From Ogataea parapolymorpha DL-1 (Eukaryota > Ascomycota > Pichiomycetes > Pichiales > Pichiaceae): a stretch of DNA of 64,000 nt. Location of the stretch: positions 1,364,001 to 1,428,000 of the forward strand of contig NC_027860.1 in NCBI RefSeq assembly GCF_000187245.1. The letters run 5' to 3'. The position numbers and the translations under genes are program-made. This document shows, one piece after another, positions 46,248-55,326 of the stretch (position 1 is its first letter; each line of letters begins with the position of its first letter). The notes beneath the pieces are model-generated. The model was not told the DNA's origin. It did not search any database and worked only from the letters and a program-made list of their open reading frames with translations.

Positions 46248-49175
46248 TTACATAATCAATTTAGACTCAAGCAGTTTCTCGACAGCAGAGATGGCCTTGT
46301 CAATCTGGGCAGCCTCGGTTCCCATTCCTTGGCAAACATTGCCCTTGCCTCCGGCTTTTCCACCAATGTAGGAGGCTGCAACATTGGCGACCTCAGTTGC
46401 CTGAACTTTGCCCAAGTGCTCATCGCTGATGTAGACACCCTGAGCAACACGAGCGTCATCTTTCTGACCAGTAATCAGGAACAAAGACTTTTCCTTGTTC
46501 TCTTTCTTGATCATGTTGATCGTCTCGGTGATTATCTTTGCATTTGCAGAAATGTCAATGTGTTTCACAAGGAACGGAGCGTCCTCGTGCTCTGCAAAGA
46601 ACTCTTTCACAGCGTCGAGAGCTTTCTTTGTATCTGCTTTCTGTCTGGCTTTGACCTCATCTTTCACAGCCTTGTCTATCTTGGCAAACTTGTCCTTCAA
46701 TTGAGCCTTCTGTAAAACGCTGATAGAAAGCTGGCCCAGTTTGGTGCTGGTCTCCTTCAGCTTCTTCTCCTTGGCCTCCCCGAACGGCATTTTCTCAATG
46801 GCGTCCAGCTGCTCATCAAACTCCTTGGCAATGCGTTGAACCTCATGGGCTTCAGTGCCAGTCACAGCGACAATACGTCTGATACCTTTGGCAATTCCAC
46901 TCTCCTCAACAATCACAAGCTCCTTGATATCGGAGGTCTTGGCGACGTGGGTTCCACCACAGAACTCAACGGAATAGTCATACCACTCCTTGTTATCAGG
47001 TTTTGCCAGTAGCTCCTCGACAGGAACACCAATAGAAACAACTCTAACAGGGTCTGGGTAGGTCTCTCCGAATACTGCTCTAAGTCCGTAAATCGACTTA
47101 GCAACATTCAAAGCGACTGGCTTCGAATACACAGGCATGCTGTCTTTGATGATCTTGTTACAAATGGCCTCAATCTTCTCCAATTGTTCTAGTGTAACTG
47201 CTGCCTTATTGGAGAAGTCAAAACGCAGCTTCTCAGCAGCAACAAGAGAGCCCTTCTGGTCGACACCGTCGCCCAGAATCTCTCTTAGAGCAAGGTTTAG
47301 AATATGAGTGCCCGTGTGGTTGTTTCTAATTGGCCATCTTCTAAGTTCGTCGTATCCTGCAATCACTTGGTCGCCCACTGAAAACTTTCCCTCAACAACA
47401 TGGCCGGTGTGGAGAACGTATCCAGCATAAGACTGCACGTTTTCGACCTCGAACTCAGCGACACCATCAATGACAATCTTACCGGTGTCATATTCCTGAC
47501 CTCCTTGTTCAGCATAAAATGGCGTCTTTTCCAGCAAGACACCAAGCTGTTGACCAGCTTCTGTGCCCTCGGTGGAGCCAAGAAGCTCCTTTCCGTTATA
47601 AATACCAACAATCTTGGTCTTAATGTCCTGGTTCCCGTACTTGTAACTGTCGTCGGTCACAGGAATATCCTTATTGCTGTCCAAGGCACCAAGTATATGG
47701 ACGTCAAGCTTCAACAAGGTCTTACCAGACTTGCTGCCACCAGCCTTGGAAGCTTCTAAAGAAGCCAATCTAGCTTTCTCAAATCCTTCCTCATCAATAT
47801 TCAGCCCAGCCTCTTCCGCCATCAGTCTCGTCAAGTCAACAGGGAAACCATAGGTATCATAAAGTCTCCAGACGTCCCTTCCAGCCAAAGTTTGTTCAGG
47901 AGTCTTAGAAGCAATGATGGCGTATTGCTCGAACAACTTCTCGCCACGGTCAAGTGTACGCGCAAAAGAAGCTTCTTCCTCGTCGAGAATTTCGAAAATG
48001 GTGTCCGTGTTGGTGGCCACCTCCGGGAAAATATCCTTCACCTGCTCAATTAAAGTTGGTGCCAATTGGGAGAAAAACTTTCCGATAGGGTAGTTCATGT
48101 ACTTTCTCACATATCTGGCACCTCTTCTAAGGATTCTTCTCAAAACGTAACCTCTTCCCTCGTTGTTAGGAACACCCCCATCAGCAAGAGCAAAAGTTAA
48201 AGTACGCACGTGGTCTGCCAGGACTCTGTACGCTGTATCAATACCGTCGAGATCATCCTTACCAAACTTTCCAGAATATGGTCTGACGCCAGTGATCTCT
48301 TGGATCTTGGAGAACAGGGGTTGGAACACATCGGTATCATAATTTGATCTCACATTTTGCAGAACGGAAACAAGTCTCTCAAATCCCATACCGGTATCAA
48401 CGTGCTTGGCCGGCAGGGGCTTCAATGATCCATCCTGCTCTCTATTGAACTGAATGAACACATTGTTCCAGATCTCCAAAACGTCTGGATCGTCCTGGTT
48501 AACAAGTGATGCGGCATTTCTACCACCAATACGATCGTAGTGTATCTCAGAACATGGCCCGCAAGGGCCCTGGTCGCCCATTTCCCAAAAGTTGTCCTTG
48601 GCATTTCCTGGCAGAATGTGGTCATCTGCAACACCAACATCCTTCCAATACTGCTTGGCTTCCAGATCTGGTTCCAAACCATTGGCTGCGTCACCTTCAA
48701 AATATGTCACGTAAAGTCTGTCTTTGTTAAGGCCGTACACGTTGGTGAGGAGGTCCCAGGAGTATTGGATGGCCTCCTTCTTGAAGTAGTCGCCAAACGA
48801 CCAGTTACCCAACATTTCAAAAAACGTGTGGTGGTAGGAGTCTCTTCCGACGTCCTCGAGGTCGTTGTGTTTTCCACCGGCTCTGATACACTTTTGCGAA
48901 TTCACGGCCCTCTTCAAAGAGGCAAAAGAGGAAGAAGGATCCACGGTACCTAAAAAGATAGGCTTATATTGATTCATACCGGCATTCGCGAATAAGAGAG
49001 TAGGATCATCATGGGGGATCACAGAGGACGAGGAAACAAAAGTGTGACCTCTATCTTTGAAGTAGTCAAGAAACGTATTTCTGACCTTAGTGGCAGTCCA
49101 TTGTTGCGACATCTTGCGTATTTGTTGTGTTGCTCTAGGTTTCAGTGTATGACGCTGGAAACAGCAAATGTTCAT
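46248..49175 (-). CDS. ALA1: alanyl-tRNA synthetase (cytosolic and mitochondrial forms)
   Basis: Class II synthetase that charges tRNA-Ala. Motifs visible: the catalytic N-terminal domain ([39 protein letters not shown]), the editing domain zinc ligands [10 protein letters not shown] and CGGTHV, and the C-terminal C-Ala domain. Two in-frame starts exist: ATG 49175 adds 21 residues ([21 protein letters not shown]) with no acidic residue, a mitochondrial-type leader; ATG 49112 gives the conserved cytosolic form of 954 aa. The first ATG has T at -3 (weak), the second A at -3 (strong), suggesting leaky scanning. S. cerevisiae ALA1 also makes both forms but uses non-AUG upstream codons. Divergent from POP5. 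Confidence 0.95.
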   Translation of the reverse strand: MNICCFQRHTLKPRATQQIRKMSQQWTATKVRNTFLDYFKDRGHTFVSSSSVIPHDDPTLLFANAGMNQYKPIFLGTVDPSSSFASLKRAVNSQKCIRAGGKHNDLEDVGRDSYHHTFFEMLGNWSFGDYFKKEAIQYSWDLLTNVYGLNKDRLYVTYFEGDAANGLEPDLEAKQYWKDVGVADDHILPGNAKDNFWEMGDQGPCGPCSEIHYDRIGGRNAASLVNQDDPDVLEIWNNVFIQFNREQDGSLKPLPAKHVDTGMGFERLVSVLQNVRSNYDTDVFQPLFSKIQEITGVRPYSGKFGKDDLDGIDTAYRVLADHVRTLTFALADGGVPNNEGRGYVLRRILRRGARYVRKYMNYPIGKFFSQLAPTLIEQVKDIFPEVATNTDTIFEILDEEEASFARTLDRGEKLFEQYAIIASKTPEQTLAGRDVWRLYDTYGFPVDLTRLMAEEAGLNIDEEGFEKARLASLEASKAGGSKSGKTLLKLDVHILGALDSNKDIPVTDDSYKYGNQDIKTKIVGIYNGKELLGSTEGTEAGQQLGVLLEKTPFYAEQGGQEYDTGKIVIDGVAEFEVENVQSYAGYVLHTGHVVEGKFSVGDQVIAGYDELRRWPIRNNHTGTHILNLALREILGDGVDQKGSLVAAEKLRFDFSNKAAVTLEQLEKIEAICNKIIKDSMPVYSKPVALNVAKSIYGLRAVFGETYPDPVRVVSIGVPVEELLAKPDNKEWYDYSVEFCGGTHVAKTSDIKELVIVEESGIAKGIRRIVAVTGTEAHEVQRIAKEFDEQLDAIEKMPFGEAKEKKLKETSTKLGQLSISVLQKAQLKDKFAKIDKAVKDEVKARQKADTKKALDAVKEFFAEHEDAPFLVKHIDISANAKIITETINMIKKENKEKSLFLITGQKDDARVAQGVYISDEHLGKVQATEVANVAASYIGGKAGGKGNVCQGMGTEAAQIDKAISAVEKLLESKLIM

Positions 49176-49282
49176 ACACTTCGGATGAAACAAAAGACAA
49201 GATAAAGTTTGCCGTCGATGGTGAAATAAAAATCTTTTGATATGTTTTAGCCTGTCGGCGCGACGATTTATTTTTTCAAGTC

Positions 49283-49732
49283 ATGGTCCGTCTCAAGTCG
49301 CGGTATATCTTATTTGAGATCATCTACCCAGAACCTGCAGAGTTTTTCTACAGAAGTCGCAAAGATGCGATACTTGCCCTCCACCGCCCCTGCGATGCCA
49401 AAATCACACCCAAGTTGCTGGTTCAGGAAATAAAAACGGCTCTTCAAAATAATTTTGGAGACTACGGTCTCTCGATGGCCGTCTCACTATCAATAAAGTA
49501 CTTTTCGAATCGCACAAGCACAGGAATAATAAGAATACACAGGGATAATGTGCGATATATTGTTGCTGCTCTCACTTTAATTCGTCAGCTGCGCGGGCAG
49601 GACGTGATCATCAAATGCTCAGCTGTAAGCGGTTCGATCAAAAAATGCGAGGATAAAGCGATCGAGCTCTCTAAACAACTGATGGTAGACGTTAACTTAC
49701 TTGAATTGTTCGAAGACGAAGACGAAAAATAG
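49283..49732 (+). CDS. POP5: RNase P / RNase MRP subunit Pop5
   Basis: Small protein subunit of nuclear RNase P and RNase MRP, acting with Rpp1 (also encoded in this window at 9.5 kb). The 149-residue product opens MVRLKSRYILFEIIYPEP, the conserved Pop5 N-terminus, and keeps the central FGDYGLSMAVSLSIKYFSN and TGIIRIHRDNVRYIVAAL stretches. It ends in an acidic tail (FEDEDEK). Yeast Pop5 is 173 aa. It is divergent from ALA1 and convergent with TPI1, with 6 bases between the stop codons. Confidence 0.93.
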   Translation: MVRLKSRYILFEIIYPEPAEFFYRSRKDAILALHRPCDAKITPKLLVQEIKTALQNNFGDYGLSMAVSLSIKYFSNRTSTGIIRIHRDNVRYIVAALTLIRQLRGQDVIIKCSAVSGSIKKCEDKAIELSKQLMVDVNLLELFEDEDEK

Positions 49733-49738
49733 ATATAT

Positions 49739-50575
49739 TTACTCTCTGGATTTGATAATGTCAACAAATTCCGGCTTTAGAGAAGCACCTCCAACCAAGA
49801 ATCCATCGACATCATCCTTGCCTCTAAAGTCTTTAGCGTTCTTGCCACTCACAGAGCCTCCGTACAAGATTCTAACAGACTCAGCCTGGGAGCCAATAGC
49901 CGTGCTCAAGAAGTTTCTGATGTCCTTGTGGATTTCCTGTGCGTCATCAGCAGTGGCAGCCAGACCCGTACCGATGGCCCAAACTGGCTCGTAAGCGATC
50001 ACAATGTTGCTCCAGTCGGACACGACGTCAAGCACGGCTTGAAGCTGTCTCTTACACACCTCCACGGTCTTGCCGGCTTTTTTCTCCTCAAGAGTCTCTC
50101 CAATACACAAGATCACCTTGAGACCAGAGTCCAACGCAAATTTAGTTTTGGAAGCAATCAATTCGTCAGACTCCTTGAAGATGATTCTTCTTTCAGAGTG
50201 ACCCAAAATCACCCATGGGATGCCCAAGTCCTTGAGAGCCACTGCAGAAACTTCTCCGGTGTAGGCACCCGAAGCCTTGTCGTAACAGTTCTGGGCAGCC
50301 ACCTCCACGGTTGGTTGCTTGTTGTGCTCAGCGGCCCAGAAAAGGTATGGAGCTGGAGGAGCAATCACGACCTGGACATTGGAAGGAAGAGAGGCGGAAT
50401 TGAGGTTCTGGACAATCGATTGAATCGAGTCCTTTGAACCGTTCATTTTAAAGTTGCCACCAACGAAGAATTGTCTAGCCTGTGGTAAAGAGTTAGTTTT
50501 TGAATATCGGGAGTGGTCAGCGGGTCTCAAATGGCCAGAGATCGCATGGACCAGTGTTAATGCGGAACGTACCAT
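49739..50575 (-). CDS. TPI1: triosephosphate isomerase (two exons)
   Basis: Glycolytic enzyme interconverting dihydroxyacetone phosphate and glyceraldehyde-3-phosphate. Coding exons are 50575..50573 (the ATG alone) and 50479..49739, across a 93-nt intron. The spliced protein is 247 aa (248 in S. cerevisiae) and starts [15 protein letters not shown], with Lys12 at the active-site position. GHSERR and [11 protein letters not shown] supply the catalytic His and Glu, and the phosphate loop YGGSV is present. The intron is in frame and stop-free, so an unspliced transcript would encode a 278-residue TPI with a basic 31-residue insertion after Met1. The C-terminus SRE is not a canonical PTS1. Confidence 0.96.
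   Translation of the reverse strand: MVRSALTLVHAISGHLRPADHSRYSKTNSLPQARQFFVGGNFKMNGSKDSIQSIVQNLNSASLPSNVQVVIAPPAPYLFWAAEHNKQPTVEVAAQNCYDKASGAYTGEVSAVALKDLGIPWVILGHSERRIIFKESDELIASKTKFALDSGLKVILCIGETLEEKKAGKTVEVCKRQLQAVLDVVSDWSNIVIAYEPVWAIGTGLAATADDAQEIHKDIRNFLSTAIGSQAESVRILYGGSVSGKNAKDFRGKDDVDGFLVGGASLKPEFVDIIKSRE
50480..50572 (-). other. TPI1: 93-nt stop-free intron in TPI1
   Basis: It starts GTACGT right after the ATG and ends CACAG, with an AACTAAC branch-point motif 13 nt before the final G. Length is 31 codons with no stop in the TPI frame. Removing it produces the conserved [12 protein letters not shown] start. The other three introns in this window all contain in-frame stops or shift the frame. 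Confidence 0.88.
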
Positions 50576-50899
50576 TTTGAAAATATATGTTTAACTTTTA
50601 ATTGACAGCAGTTGGGGAAATCCTCTCACTTTTTATATCACGTTTTTTAGAGCTACGTGCTGAACCACTCCGATATTTATTTTTCTGGGGCAAGGGTTTT
50701 CTAAACTTAATCAGGTGTTGCGGCTGTTGCGGCTGGCCGATCGGGACAATTAGCTCCGGGTCTTGCAAAGTTTTGGTTTCGGGCCTTCAAAGTAGCGCCG
50801 GCTGTGGTATTTATACAGCGATCATGTTGGCACCCCACTATCGGCTAAAGAGCAGGTCGTAGCCTAGACGGTCAAAATTTGCTATTTAATTTTTCCCTC
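50576..50899. promoter_or_regulatory. TPI1 promoter region
   Basis: This 324-base region follows the DET1 stop and drives TPI1 on the minus strand. A TATAAAA box (minus, 50637-50631) lies 56 bases from the ATG; a second TATAAATA-like stretch is near 50815-50823. A perfect tandem GTTGCGGCT repeat is at 50717-50734, followed by GGCCGATCGG. These are candidate sites for the glycolytic activator, which I cannot name. Confidence 0.5.
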
Positions 50900-51826
50900 T
50901 CACACTTTATTTTTGCAACTTTGATCTTCATGGTCGTCATCCGCATCCTGACAGTCCCGTTTCAACTTATCGAATAGGTGCTTGATTTTTAGCGATTTTT
51001 GCACTTGCTCGTTTTTCGCTCGCGCCTCCGCGTCGGCTACCTGTCTTACCTCGTCGTCCGTGAGAGGCACTGTACTGTTGAATGTAAACTCTCTACCGGC
51101 ATCTCTTTTGACTTCTTCCTCTCTTTTAGTCTGTTCAAGCTCTGACCAAGTGCTCAGATGCGTGCGAAGCACGTAACGCTGCGTGGTATCATCCTTTTCC
51201 ATCACTATCCAGCGACAGTTAGGCACGTTTTGCAGGTCTTCGAACTTCTCTACGCTCCATCTAAACCACTTGGTCAGGAAGACACGTGCCCATATTCCAT
51301 GAGTCACCAGAACCAGCACAGAAGGGAAGCTCTCTTTGCTGAATTGTCGAAATAGCGTCTCGTTGAAAGAAGCACACCGATCGTAGACATCTGCCGCACT
51401 CTCCCCGTACGGTATGCGATAGAAGAAATGTCCGTACTGTGCTCTCTCGATCCAGATCTGTTCCATCTCTTCTCCTGTGCCCTGGAAATTGCCAAAATCC
51501 TGTTCTCGCATCCTTGGTTCCTCATACGTTTTATATGGAATATTTGTATCTGAAATCGCCTCCACAATTTCCTCAAGTGTCTGACGAGCTCGCATGTATG
51601 GCGAGGTATAGAAGCATATTGAGTCATCCGGCTTCAGGAACTCTTTCAACTGTTTCCCCGCCATGGCTGCCTGCTCGTGTCCCTTTTCTGTCAACGGCAC
51701 TTTGTGGTTGGCTATGTATCTGTTCACCGACTTGTCTTTATTTCCCTGAGACTCTCCGTGTCGCACAAGCAGAATAAGCTAATTTGTTAGTGGTGTCTGT
51801 GATATACCTACTCTTGGTCTACCCAT
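50900..51826 (-). CDS. DET1: histidine-phosphatase-family protein Det1 (two exons)
   Basis: Phosphoglycerate-mutase-like acid phosphatase related to S. cerevisiae Det1 (YDR051C), implicated in sterol transport. Coding exons are 51826..51812 and 51778..50900, joined over a 33-nt intron; the product is 297 aa. The junction restores MGRPRLILLVRHGESQGNKD, parallel to ARPRLIVLIRHGES in yeast. The catalytic RHG motif, YTSPYMRARQTLE, EPRMREQDFGNFQ, YGHFFYRIPYGESAADVYDR and the second-His motif VTHGIWARVFLTKWFRW are all conserved. The yeast protein has a longer insertion in the middle. Without splicing, translation ends at a TAG at the intron 3' end. The next internal Met would remove the active site. 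Confidence 0.92.
51779..51811 (-). other. DET1: 33-nt spliceosomal intron in DET1
   Basis: It begins GTAGGT, contains CACTAAC as branch-point motif (branch A 8 nt before the final G) and ends TTAG. Removing exactly 33 bases joins codon AGA to CTT and restores the conserved PRLILLVRHGES. Using GTATAT four bases further in as donor would put exon 2 out of frame. Confidence 0.85.
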
Positions 51827-52046
51827 TATTGTTGCAAAATTATTTACAGAGTAAAAATTGTGTTACTGTAGTTTAAGCATATTGATCGACGGCCCATAAG
51901 GCATTTTTCGTGCTAGAGCATTGATGGACTGCACGAGCAGTCAACCGTGCATTCTTGCCATCTACCTTCTCAATCATAAATATAGCCGGTTCTCGTTACT
52001 CTCGTTCTCGTTATTAACTTTCCAGCAATTTTAATTTTACCCATCG

Positions 52047-52712
52047 TCAATTGCTACCATACAGTTTTGCAAGCTTCAATCCCATTGCAATGTTCTGTAA
52101 ACGAGCATCGAGCTTGTATCCTTGTTTGGCCAAGTCCTCCAGACTTTCGTAAAACGTAGCCAACGGAAGAGTGAAGATCTCGATGAACTCGTTCTCCTCA
52201 AGCTCGGGCTGCGGATTCTGGTTGCGTGGATCTGCCATGTCGATACTGGCAGTCACAATTACCGTGTTGGTGTTGCAAAAACCCGGGTCGTTAAAAACGA
52301 GCGGCCCAGTGGTGAGCACCTTGCCAACATAGCCAGTCTCCTCTTTAAGCTCTCTCATAGCACATTCTTGTAAGGACTCATTAGGGTCGACCAATCCAGC
52401 AGGCATCTCAATGCACACGCCCTCGACAGGAGGACGGAACTGCTTCTGCAAAACGACCTCAGGTCCTGAGTCCTTTTCAATGATAGCAATGATGCCGACA
52501 CCGTCTACAGACGTGCCCTCGGGGCGAGTTCTGCGTGAAGCCATCTCCCATTGGCGGGCCTTGCCATCAGGAGACAGGTAATCGATCTTGCTGAGCTGGA
52601 GCCACTTAGCGTCCTCGTTGGCCATTGGCCGGACATTGGTGACCTTGGCAGCGTTCAAATTCAAAGAGTTGCTCATCCTCCGTAAAAGTAGGGTACTGAA
52701 TCTTCTAAACAT
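52047..52712 (-). CDS. YSA1: ADP-ribose pyrophosphatase (Nudix)
   Basis: Nudix hydrolase that splits ADP-ribose into AMP and ribose-5-phosphate. The Nudix box G-x5-E-x7-REL-x-EE-x-G lies at about residues 110-132 (longer form), preceded by the family pattern VVLQKQFRPPVEG. ATG 52712 gives 221 aa with the leader MFRRFSTLLLRR, basic and without acids, suggesting mitochondrial import. A second in-frame ATG at 52676 gives a leaderless 209-residue form. The first ATG has T at -3, the second A at -3, the same arrangement as in ALA1. Only 38 bases separate the first ATG from the SUS1 ATG on the other strand. Confidence 0.92.
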   Translation of the reverse strand: MFRRFSTLLLRRMSNSLNLNAAKVTNVRPMANEDAKWLQLSKIDYLSPDGKARQWEMASRRTRPEGTSVDGVGIIAIIEKDSGPEVVLQKQFRPPVEGVCIEMPAGLVDPNESLQECAMRELKEETGYVGKVLTTGPLVFNDPGFCNTNTVIVTASIDMADPRNQNPQPELEENEFIEIFTLPLATFYESLEDLAKQGYKLDARLQNIAMGLKLAKLYGSN

Positions 52713-52750
52713 ACACCACACACCAAAATATTTTCACCATTTACTTAATT

Positions 52751-53038
52751 ATGTCAAGCCAAGATATAAAGGCGCGCTTGGAACAGGAGCTCATAGCGTC
52801 GGGCAAATACCAGGACATTTACAACTTTCTGAAAATCCAACTCGCAAATTCTGGCTGGACTGAGCAGTTTGCTGAGCTTGCGTCCGAAACGATCGCCAAA
52901 ACGCCCGAGTCGCAAGATCTACGATTTGTGGAACTCGTGGATAAACTACAACCACAAGCACTCAGCATGGTACCCGATGACGTGAAAGCACGGACGCTCG
53001 CCAAGATCAAAGAGTTCCTGGACTCAGTTATAGAATGA
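52751..53038 (+). CDS. SUS1: SAGA / TREX-2 subunit Sus1 (ENY2)
   Basis: Small helical protein shared by the SAGA histone-deubiquitinase module and the TREX-2 mRNA export complex at nuclear pores. The 95-residue product (96 in S. cerevisiae) has the ENY2 pattern: LEQELIASGKYQDIYNFLKIQL, GWTEQF, then LVDKLQPQALSMVPDDVKA and a final helix KIKEFLDSVIE. The gene is a single exon here, unlike S. cerevisiae SUS1, which has two introns with regulated splicing. It shares a very short divergent promoter with YSA1. Confidence 0.95.
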   Translation: MSSQDIKARLEQELIASGKYQDIYNFLKIQLANSGWTEQFAELASETIAKTPESQDLRFVELVDKLQPQALSMVPDDVKARTLAKIKEFLDSVIE

Positions 53039-53074
53039 CACAATCGCTTATAGATAATGATAACACTAATTTAC

Positions 53075-55036
53075 TTACTCTGTTGCGTCGGCCGGAGTCT
53101 CAGGCTTGGTATTTTCCACAACCGGCTGCGGCAGACGCGTTTCATCTCTAGCTTCCGTTGGCTCCTCTCTACTCTGCTCCACATCGGCAGGCTCTCTGGC
53201 CCTCTCCTCCACCTTTTCCTCGTGCTCGTCGTTGTCGTTGTCGTCTTTTTCGTCTTCGTCATCGTAGTCGTCTTCCTCCTCAATCTTCCGCACAGGAGCT
53301 TCGCTTGAAACAGCCCGCTGCACCTCCTGCTCCTTCACTTCCTCCGACGACTTTTTCAGCTCGTCCACCTCTTCCTTTTCCATGGGCTTCAGTTCAATTG
53401 TAGGCTCCTCTGTCTTTGCTGGCTCGACAGACTCGGCAGACTGAGCGGGTGGAACATATTGGGCAGGTGGGGCGGGCTGAGCAGGCTGAGCAGGCTCGGA
53501 GAGCTCTCTCGGAGTGGCAGAAGTGGCCGACTCGGTGGCGTCAATAGGCTCGGCGGACTCCAGTTTCTGTTTCTTTTGTGGTTCCTCTGGTGGCTCCACT
53601 GCTTCTCGCTTGACACCATTACTCTTCTCCGGTTCAGGCGTGGTCTCTCTTTCGGCCACCTTCGCGTTCAAAATGCCTGACGGCTGGCCAACTTTAAGCT
53701 GCGCCGGTGCAGGCCCTGCGGCCTGTTGTTGTTCCTGTTGTTGCTGTTGCTGCTGCTGCTGGAGCACCTGTTGTTGTGTAGGCATGGTCAATTGGTGATG
53801 GCTTTGAGGAGGAGGAGGTGGCGCACCGCCCTCTTTCTGGTACTTGGTGAGCTGCATGAGTCTTTCTTGGATGTGTGGGTTGCTTGGGTCGAGAGACGCC
53901 GCGCGGTGGTAGGCGTCGAGAGCATCTCCAATCTGGTTGTTGCACGTCTCGTATAAAGTACCGAGATCGTACCAGACTTCGGACAGATAAGGATTGAGAC
54001 GGATGGCTCTGGTGTAGGCATCCAGCGCGTCCTTATACTGGCTAATTTTGTAGTATAGAACACCGATAGAGCACCAGAACGTTGGGTTTCTCGAGTCGAT
54101 ATTGACGGCGTGTTGGAAAGCCTCGTAAGCATTCGGATAGTCCTGCTTGGACATGTAAACACGGCCAAGGTAGTACCAAGAGTGGGCGTCTGCATTGTTG
54201 AGTTCAATCGATTGTCTCAGTAGCTGCTGGGCCACGTCGAAGTCGTGGAATGGGGCCTCCTGCTGTGAGTACAGACATCCCAGTTGTTGCAAAACCTTGG
54301 AGTGATTAGGATTGCTTTGCAACACGCGCTCATACGCCTCCTTGGCGCCATTGTAGTCTCTGTTCTGCTCCAAAACTGACCCTATCTGGAACCAAACATC
54401 GGTCTGGGTCAGAGGGGCTGGAGGCATGGACAATATATAATTGAAACATTCCAGGGCTTTAGACAGTTTGCCCTGAAGTTTGTAGATGATTCCGAGCCGG
54501 AAGTAAATTTCGTTCGCCTTGTCAAACTGAGGGTCCATTTCTAAAACTCGGACAAACGCCTCCTCTGCATACTCCAAAGAGCCGTATCTGTCATACAAAA
54601 TACCGATTCCATGCCACAATTTCGGAACGCTCAGGTTCTGCAGATTGAGAAGCGCCTGTTGATAGGCGGTGTAGGCAGATTGCAAGTCGTCTAGCATCAG
54701 GTAACAGTGCCCGAGAAGACCCCACGTTTCACCGTTGTTCTGGTCCAAAGACAAGGCTCTGCGGTACAGATCTGCCGCCTCGGCAAACGCGTCCCTGGTT
54801 CTGTATACATTGGCGAGCTGTGTCAAAGCCTTTGGGTTATTTGGTGTATACCGTAATGCTGTGGAGAAAGCCTCAACGGCCTTCTCGACATTGCCGATGG
54901 TATCTGCACACGTTCCGATTGCAATCCAAGTCTCCGCGTTTTCTTGCGCGAAACGCGCTTCCAAGGACGAAACCTCTTGAGAACCCAGCGAGACAGGATT
55001 GCCGTTCATTTGTTGTGCAATTAGTTGCTGGTCCAT
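53075..55036 (-). CDS. CYC8: general transcriptional corepressor Cyc8 (Ssn6)
   Basis: TPR scaffold of the Cyc8-Tup1 corepressor, recruited by many DNA-binding repressors. The 653-residue protein begins MDQQLIAQQMNGNPVS and has about ten tandem tetratricopeptide repeats (about 30-385), with the conserved order of yeast Ssn6: AETWIAIGTCADTIGNVEKA, NNGETWGLLGHCYLML and so on. A Pro-rich segment and a poly-Gln tract (about 419-437) follow, then an acidic Glu/Pro/Ala-rich C-terminus. S. cerevisiae Cyc8 is 966 aa; the shorter length here lies in the low-complexity tail. The start at 55036 matches the conserved opening; the frame upstream has no ATG before it. Confidence 0.94.
   Translation of the reverse strand: MDQQLIAQQMNGNPVSLGSQEVSSLEARFAQENAETWIAIGTCADTIGNVEKAVEAFSTALRYTPNNPKALTQLANVYRTRDAFAEAADLYRRALSLDQNNGETWGLLGHCYLMLDDLQSAYTAYQQALLNLQNLSVPKLWHGIGILYDRYGSLEYAEEAFVRVLEMDPQFDKANEIYFRLGIIYKLQGKLSKALECFNYILSMPPAPLTQTDVWFQIGSVLEQNRDYNGAKEAYERVLQSNPNHSKVLQQLGCLYSQQEAPFHDFDVAQQLLRQSIELNNADAHSWYYLGRVYMSKQDYPNAYEAFQHAVNIDSRNPTFWCSIGVLYYKISQYKDALDAYTRAIRLNPYLSEVWYDLGTLYETCNNQIGDALDAYHRAASLDPSNPHIQERLMQLTKYQKEGGAPPPPPQSHHQLTMPTQQQVLQQQQQQQQQEQQQAAGPAPAQLKVGQPSGILNAKVAERETTPEPEKSNGVKREAVEPPEEPQKKQKLESAEPIDATESATSATPRELSEPAQPAQPAPPAQYVPPAQSAESVEPAKTEEPTIELKPMEKEEVDELKKSSEEVKEQEVQRAVSSEAPVRKIEEEDDYDDEDEKDDNDNDEHEEKVEERAREPADVEQSREEPTEARDETRLPQPVVENTKPETPADATE
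53723..53780 (-). repeat. poly-glutamine (CAG/CAA) tract in CYC8
   Basis: A mixed CAG/CAA run encodes an almost uninterrupted Gln stretch, broken by single Val-Leu and Glu residues. It follows the TPR domain. The CAA interruptions should reduce length instability. Confidence 0.8.
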
Positions 55037-55326
55037 GACGGGAAAAATATAATTACAATTGTTTTTTTTTTCAATGTGTTCATCCCAACTTAAAAATGCT
55101 ATTTCCACCGCCAGCGATACATTTTAGCCAAATGCTGCTTAGGCAACTTTGGAATTTATTGTGTCGCTATTGTATATTTATTGTTCTTCAATAGGAAATA
55201 TGCACATCAGGTGGCGCTCGGAGATTCTATGTAGTCGAATAATAAGAAAACCCAGGAACAATAGTACAATAGCCTCAACACCAAGCAACCGGGTTTTCTT
55301 GTTATTTCACATTTTTCTATTTTACA
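55037..55326. other. intergenic region, CYC8 promoter
   Basis: This 290-base region upstream of CYC8 and downstream of MOT1 has A/T-rich tracts, including an A9-type run on the CYC8 leader side near 55063-55071. I see no RNA gene. Confidence 0.4.

Noticed and set aside
51804..51811. Alternative DET1 donor GTATAT four bases inside the predicted intron
   Set aside because: It would leave exon 1 in the wrong phase and destroy the PRLILLVRHGES match.
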